DNA of 64,000 nucleotides, from positions 1 through 64,000 of the forward strand of contig CAXBTE010000025.1 of the NCBI GenBank assembly GCA_963978545.1, in the 5' to 3' direction. The DNA comes from Linyphia triangularis (taxonomy: Eukaryota; Arthropoda; Arachnida; Araneae; Linyphiidae). Position 1 is the stretch's first letter; every line of letters begins with the position of its first letter. A program made the position numbers and the translations under genes. Below the pieces are notes generated by a model. It saw nothing but the letters and a program-made list of their open reading frames with translations, did no database searches and was not told the origin of the DNA. Below, piece by piece: positions 59,588 through 64,000 of this stretch.

Positions 59588-60000
59588 CCTATGGTAAACC
59601 TGGTACCAGGGATATTCATAATTCTTCAAACTGAGTTCGACGATACCTTACATGCAATAATTATCTTTAAAATTGATAAACCGAAAGTGGTACCAATAGC
59701 CATACCTGATACTTTAAACATTCATAATTCATCAAAACAAAAGTCCAACATGCCATATTTATCTTGGAAATTGATAAACCGAAAGTGGTACTACCTATGC
59801 TATATCTGGTACCTTAAACATTCATAATTTTTCAAGACAAGCCTAACGACACCCAACATGCCATATTTATCTTCAAAATTGATAAACCAGAAGTAGTACC
59901 ACCTATGGTACACCTGGTACCATGAATATTCATAATTCTTCAAGTTGAGTTCAATTATATCTTGCATGCCAAAATCTACTTGAAAATTGACAAATTGGTT
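59588..60000. repeat. Tandem array, 4 units of ~95-112 bp
   Basis: Units start near 59588, 59700, 59795 and 59903. Each contains a CCTGGTACC-like word, ATTCATAATTCTTCAA, CATGCCATATTTATCTT and AAATTGATAAACCGAAAGTGGTACCA. The plus frame 59552-59827 runs through two units and is not a gene. Confidence 0.9.
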
Positions 60001-60167
60001 GAATGCGGACGGCAGTAACCATCAAAATCTACCAGGAACGAGTACTAGAAACTTGTGTATGGCAACTCAACTCCCAAAACTTAAAGAAATACGTTGCCAT
60101 CGACAAAGATCCTGTTTGCCAAGTTTCAGCTCGATTGGTTAGTTTGTACGCACAACGACCTATTTTA
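60001..60167. repeat. Dispersed repeat segment (TTTCAGCTCGATTGG)
   Basis: GCCAAGTTTCAGCTCGATTGG near 60118 and the preceding GTTGCCATCGACAAAGATCCTG parallel the repeat at 54560-54615. It sits directly between the tandem array and a SINE, so all three may be parts of one composite. Confidence 0.5.
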
Positions 60168-60300
60168 GTGCATAATAACGACTAATCAGTCCGGGACCCA
60201 CAGCTTAACGTGGATTCCGAATCACAACGAACATCCACACCTAACACAGGAATCAAATCCGGCACCTTTAACTTACAAGGCCAGAGCGTGCATCCCATTG
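60168..60300 (-). mobile_element. tRNA-derived SINE (family 2), copy
   Basis: Contains GTGCATAATAACGACTAATCAGTCC, GGGACCCACAGCTTAACGTGGATTCC, GAACATCCACACCTAACACAGG and GGAATCAAATCC (decayed B box). It matches the copy at 48393. No target duplication is clear. Confidence 0.75.
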
Positions 60301-63300
60301 AAAGTTTGTAATAATAAATTGTTACAAATAAATATTACAAGTTTTTTACCGTCTAATAAATATTGCAGTATAAATTATTTTTATTATACCAAGCATTATT
60401 TTGGTTCACATAATAACCCATTGCTATTTGACAAAATTTAAAATATTTTCTTAACAACAATTTTAAAATTCACTATGAAATTACAATTTTGATGATATAT
60501 GATTCTACAATTTCATTTTACAACGGAAAGTAAAAATCAACACATCTTTAGAAACGAATGACATTTTTGCAAATTCCATTAGCAAATCGCAATGCGTGGT
60601 TCATTTAGTCATCTGTAATGAGTTGACTGTGACGTCAGCTCGCATAACCTCCACATTTATTCTTTGTATTTAGTCCATAGTATCTTGCAACAAAATGTGA
60701 TTGTTTTCATTTTTCAATGGAGATTTCCCGAAATTAAAATATTTTTGAAAGTTAACTCTCTCTAAATTGTCATACAGTTCAAATAACACATGCAACTTAA
60801 AGAACAAATATTTCTCTTTAATTCTGTCTCTTCAAAAATTAAATTATTTAAATTTTAAAGATGTTATAAGCCATATAATTATAGTCCAATTCGTTCTCCT
60901 ATACTTTAACATTACGTTAAAACTCACTTAAGCCTAACATGTCGGAAAAACTAACTTCCAAATGATAGCAAACCTGTTTGGCAACTTTTGGCATATATAT
61001 CTGAACCTCAATTACAAGCTGATCGCCTTTATCTGTCGCCAAATTATGAAATGAAAAAAAGTGGTTTTAAATTAATTAAAAATAGAAAGAATTATTTAAT
61101 GAAGTTCAAACTAGAGTAGGATTTTAAGTTGAAACATTCCGCATCCTATAATTCAATCCGTTTGAAGATTTATAGATTAGTTAGGGCTGTACGTTTGTCT
61201 AAATTTTTACATCAAAATCGGGCTAGAACTCGTTTTTTTATTTCGTTTTGGAATTTTCAATATTTTTTTTCTTCGTTGTCTTTTGTCCTAGGTACTCAAT
61301 TTTTTTTTCTTTGAAAGATATCACCGAGACGAATCTATGGTATTTTTTGTATAATTATGTGAAGTTTCGTAAGTGAGTTAGAAAATAGTCAATTTCGGCT
61401 TTTTCGCTGGAAGTTGTGCAGAGAATAGATACTTACTGTCGTTTCTGCCTTTTTTAAGGTTGGCGGCGAAACGACCGTTTCGTCTGATTATGAGAAAATA
61501 TTTTAAATAAAGAGCAGTAATAATAATGTTTATATTAAAGAGGAAGCACAGTTCAATATGTATCTATTATGATCTATTAATAGAGTTAGAGTTAATTAAT
61601 ATTCACTCACTTATCAGATAAAACTTTGTATCAATATTGTCCAAAGTCCCATGATTTAATTGAAATTTGTGGTTACCACAATATGAATGAAACTATGTAG
61701 AACATTACCAATGTTGACATAGTATCCTCTTATTGAAAATAAAAGTTATATTAGGGTTAGAAGTCGAATAAATGTTCAAATTGTTCATCTCCAATATATT
61801 TATGAGAACTGTGACAACAAATTTCAGTTTCTGTATAGTTTCACATCAAATACTGTATTTCCATCACAGTTCTAATATCACGTGTATTTGGTTTCGTTAA
61901 TTAGCAATTATTCCAGCATTCTTTTCTTCATTCGCAATTCTGGCACGTAGCCTATTGCTTATTCAGATTTCGATTCCTCCTGTTGAAAAAAAAATCAGTC
62001 GTTTATGTTTCCTTAGAAAAATAAATACAGTGTAGTGATATCCAGTATCTGGATGACAAAATGTTTATCTGCGTCTAGACTTTCGACTTGGAGAAGAGTT
62101 TCGTCAAAATTTTTACTGCTATTAGTATTTATAGGGTTTGTTTTGTACTAATTCTGGAAATTCTTTGTACTAAAACAATGTTTTTAAACACTCTACTAAA
62201 CGTCTGACTCTACTCTGGTAGTGAAAAACTTATTTTTAATTACCATTTATAAAATTACGAACAGTTCAACGTTACACCTTGTATTGAAATCTAGAAAATC
62301 AATATGTAACTCGCTCATAACTAAAATCATAACTAATCATAGCAATCATAACTAAATATCACACTCACCGAAAAACTTTGAAGGCTAAAATTTGATACGA
62401 AAGCTTTTTAATTAGACTAATTAAGAGAAGTATAAGTCTTTTAAACCCACTGACTACAGTTGTTTTCTCTGCAATAAATTTTTAATTATATTTCCAATTC
62501 ACAAATATAATTTTTTTTAATTATTTTTTATTCATTTGCTTTAGATAGATAATAGACTATCATCCTATTAAAAATATTTTATTTAAAATTTTATTTATAT
62601 AATTAAAAATATTGTGTATTGTTGGAAAAACTGAGGATCAAATGACGAATATATACGTGCATGACCGCCAGTGGGTTAACATCATTTTTTTGCAATTAAG
62701 GGGGTACGATTGAGGAAAGAGAAATGAAAGTTGGTGCGCTCATTATTTGAGATTTTCTAAACCACAATCAACCGTGGGTTTTCCTCCAAGATTCTGATTG
62801 ACTCCTGATTGTTATCGCATGTAACTCCAAAGAATTATTTCCAATTAACTTATGGAATTTGGGTAAAAACGAAGTGTTCTCATAGCTGGAGGTCTACTGA
62901 ACCAATTTATTGCGGGTATTTTCCCATAGGTAAAAACTCGAGTAAACCAATTGTATGTTTTGCCAAACTTGCTATTTGTAACTGCAATAGAATGTTACAT
63001 AAATTATTAAAAGCTTGTTAAATGGTAAAGATATCAAAAATGATGTAAAGTTACAAATTTACATTTTTATCTTTCTTGTCATTCGATATAAAGATGTAAA
63101 GATAAAAAGTTTGGACACAATTAAAGATAAAGATAGGCATAAAGTTGAAATGTGCTACCATAGCTGAAGGACTTGGATTTTGCTGAGGACATTCAATTGC
63201 TTACACATAGTAAATTCAAAGATCTATTTAAAAAAAACAACAAAAAAAAAAAACTATATTTTGTAAATGAACTATGATACTGTCAGTTTAAGCATGAACA

Positions 63301-63490
63301 AAATTAAAATTAATAAAAGTGAATAAATTACTACTCTAAAAATGCAGTCAAACTTGAAAGTGGCTAACTAAAAGATGTAAGGAAGAGTGGGGCACGTTGA
63401 ACAAGATAGACATTATTCCACGTGCATTGAAAACTAATATAAAATATGAAAAATTGTATGTTCTAAATGAAACTTTATTAAATCAATAAA
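60301..63490. other. Non-coding stretch
   Basis: AT-rich. TGACGTCA occurs at 60630-60637 in a slightly GC-richer context (GTGACGTCAGCTCGC). The frames at 61129, 62809 and elsewhere have no recognisable features. No repeats are evident to me. Confidence 0.4.
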
Positions 63491-63720
63491 TGTGGAGATA
63501 GGGGACGCACCACTAGAGAACCCCTTGTGGCGACTCCTAGCGGCAGAGGGAGGTATTCCTCATTCTGATTAGAGAGACAGATCACTGAACATTCTCGATG
63601 TGATTATACGTAAGCAAGGCGCTTGTGCCTAATGTAGTATGAGATAAGAGGCAATAAGGATTCATTAAAGCTGGATTCTACAATCAGCAAGTGTCCCTTC
63701 TCTGATCGTCTACTCCCACA
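63491..63720 (+). repeat. 5' LTR of a second LTR retrotransposon
   Basis: Begins TGTGGAGATAGGGG and ends CTACTCCCACA, so the ends pair as TGTGG/CCACA with canonical TG and CA. The 230-bp block is followed without spacing by a tRNA-complementary primer site. It contains short direct words and a possible polyadenylation region (ATAAGGATTCATTAAA). The partner LTR would lie beyond the right edge. The insertion could equally be a truncated copy. Confidence 0.75.
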
Positions 63721-63737
63721 TGGGGGCTCGGCATCAC
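63721..63737 (+). promoter_or_regulatory. Primer binding site, tRNA-Pro type
   Basis: TGGGGGCTCG is identical to the first ten bases of the well-known tRNA-Pro primer site, and lies directly after the LTR end. The bases after position 10 (GCATCAC) diverge. Confidence 0.7.
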
Positions 63738-64000
63738 GAACTGAGTAGGCGTCAGAACGTTACGTTAAGAACCAAACGGCAGAACGTGTAAGGGCAAACC
63801 AGAAGTACGAAATACGAGTACAAATGAAACCGAACAGCACCGTAGTCACCCAGCAGTGAACCGGAGATCGGAGTATAAGCCGTCGTATCACCTAGCAGTG
63901 TAAACGACATAACAGCGCAGTGACCGGGAAGGGAAACCACGTCTCACCGGAAAGCGAAACTACCACGTCGGAAAAGCGAAGTCAGCGCCGACGAAGAGGA
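63738..64000 (+). other. Leader of the LTR retrotransposon, cut by the window edge
   Basis: GC-richer than all surrounding DNA. It contains repeated CAGCAGTG(A/T), AACGACATAACAGCGCAGTGACCGG and GGAAA(C/G)C words. No Gag start is visible before the window ends. The 62-codon minus frame at 63752 is spurious. Confidence 0.6.

Noticed and set aside
59552..59827. 91-codon frame
   Set aside because: Runs through two units of a non-coding tandem array.
61129..61314. 61-codon basic/aromatic frame as an extra exon of the candidate gene
   Set aside because: No convincing acceptor or donor in phase, and it lies beyond the predicted stop.

Overview
This is animal nuclear DNA: AT-rich, with no dense operon-like coding, long non-coding stretches, tRNA-derived SINEs, a Tc1 element, Copia, BEL/Pao, Penelope-like and hAT remnants, and very long microsatellites. 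The SINE and transposon mix fits an arthropod, and I lean towards a chelicerate such as a spider. That placement rests on general resemblance, not on a diagnostic gene.

The only candidate host gene I can build lies on the + strand and spans most of the window. It has three small exons at 3090-3164, 39845-39920 and 52084-52251. Each is bounded by AG and GT (the last ends at a stop, with a good donor 15 bases beyond it). Their reading phases fit together. Together they would encode a helical, charged stretch, one transmembrane helix, and a short basic cytoplasmic tail ending in a class I PDZ-ligand type terminus. On this model nearly everything else here is intron or 3'-untranslated DNA filled with repeats.

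Layout. 1-7300: degenerate palindromic satellite, a 481-bp hAT MITE with its target duplication, a decayed zinc-finger transposase tail, a (TG)n array and a (TA)n-centred hairpin. 7900-9700: a repeat carrying a ~146-bp tandem array, then a TIR MITE. 10610-13975: a 3.4-kb palindromic TTAA-flanked element with duplicated coding remnants and a SINE in one arm only. 14000-22700: inverted repeats, MITEs, a ~280-bp array and SINE copies. 23792-25000: a nearly intact Tc1 transposon with one stop codon. 25165-27700: BEL/Pao RNase H remnant and a degenerate array of ~0.9-kb units. 28217-39085: a Copia element with 220-bp LTRs and a 5-bp TSD, split by ~6.6 kb of other repeats (fold-back MITE, SINE fragment, Penelope-like reverse transcriptase). 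41542-45142: a second large palindrome whose arms each hold three internal repeats. 46.8-60.3 kb: minisatellites, SINEs, a hAT transposase remnant, a short GC-rich retroinsert, a third palindrome (58717-59511) and a ~105-bp tandem array. 63491-64000: an LTR followed by a tRNA-Pro-type primer binding site, so a further LTR retrotransposon runs off the right edge.

The most notable features are the number and size of perfect-to-good palindromes in the introns of one candidate gene, a built-in empty-site control that orders two insertions, and the hidden three-exon gene itself.
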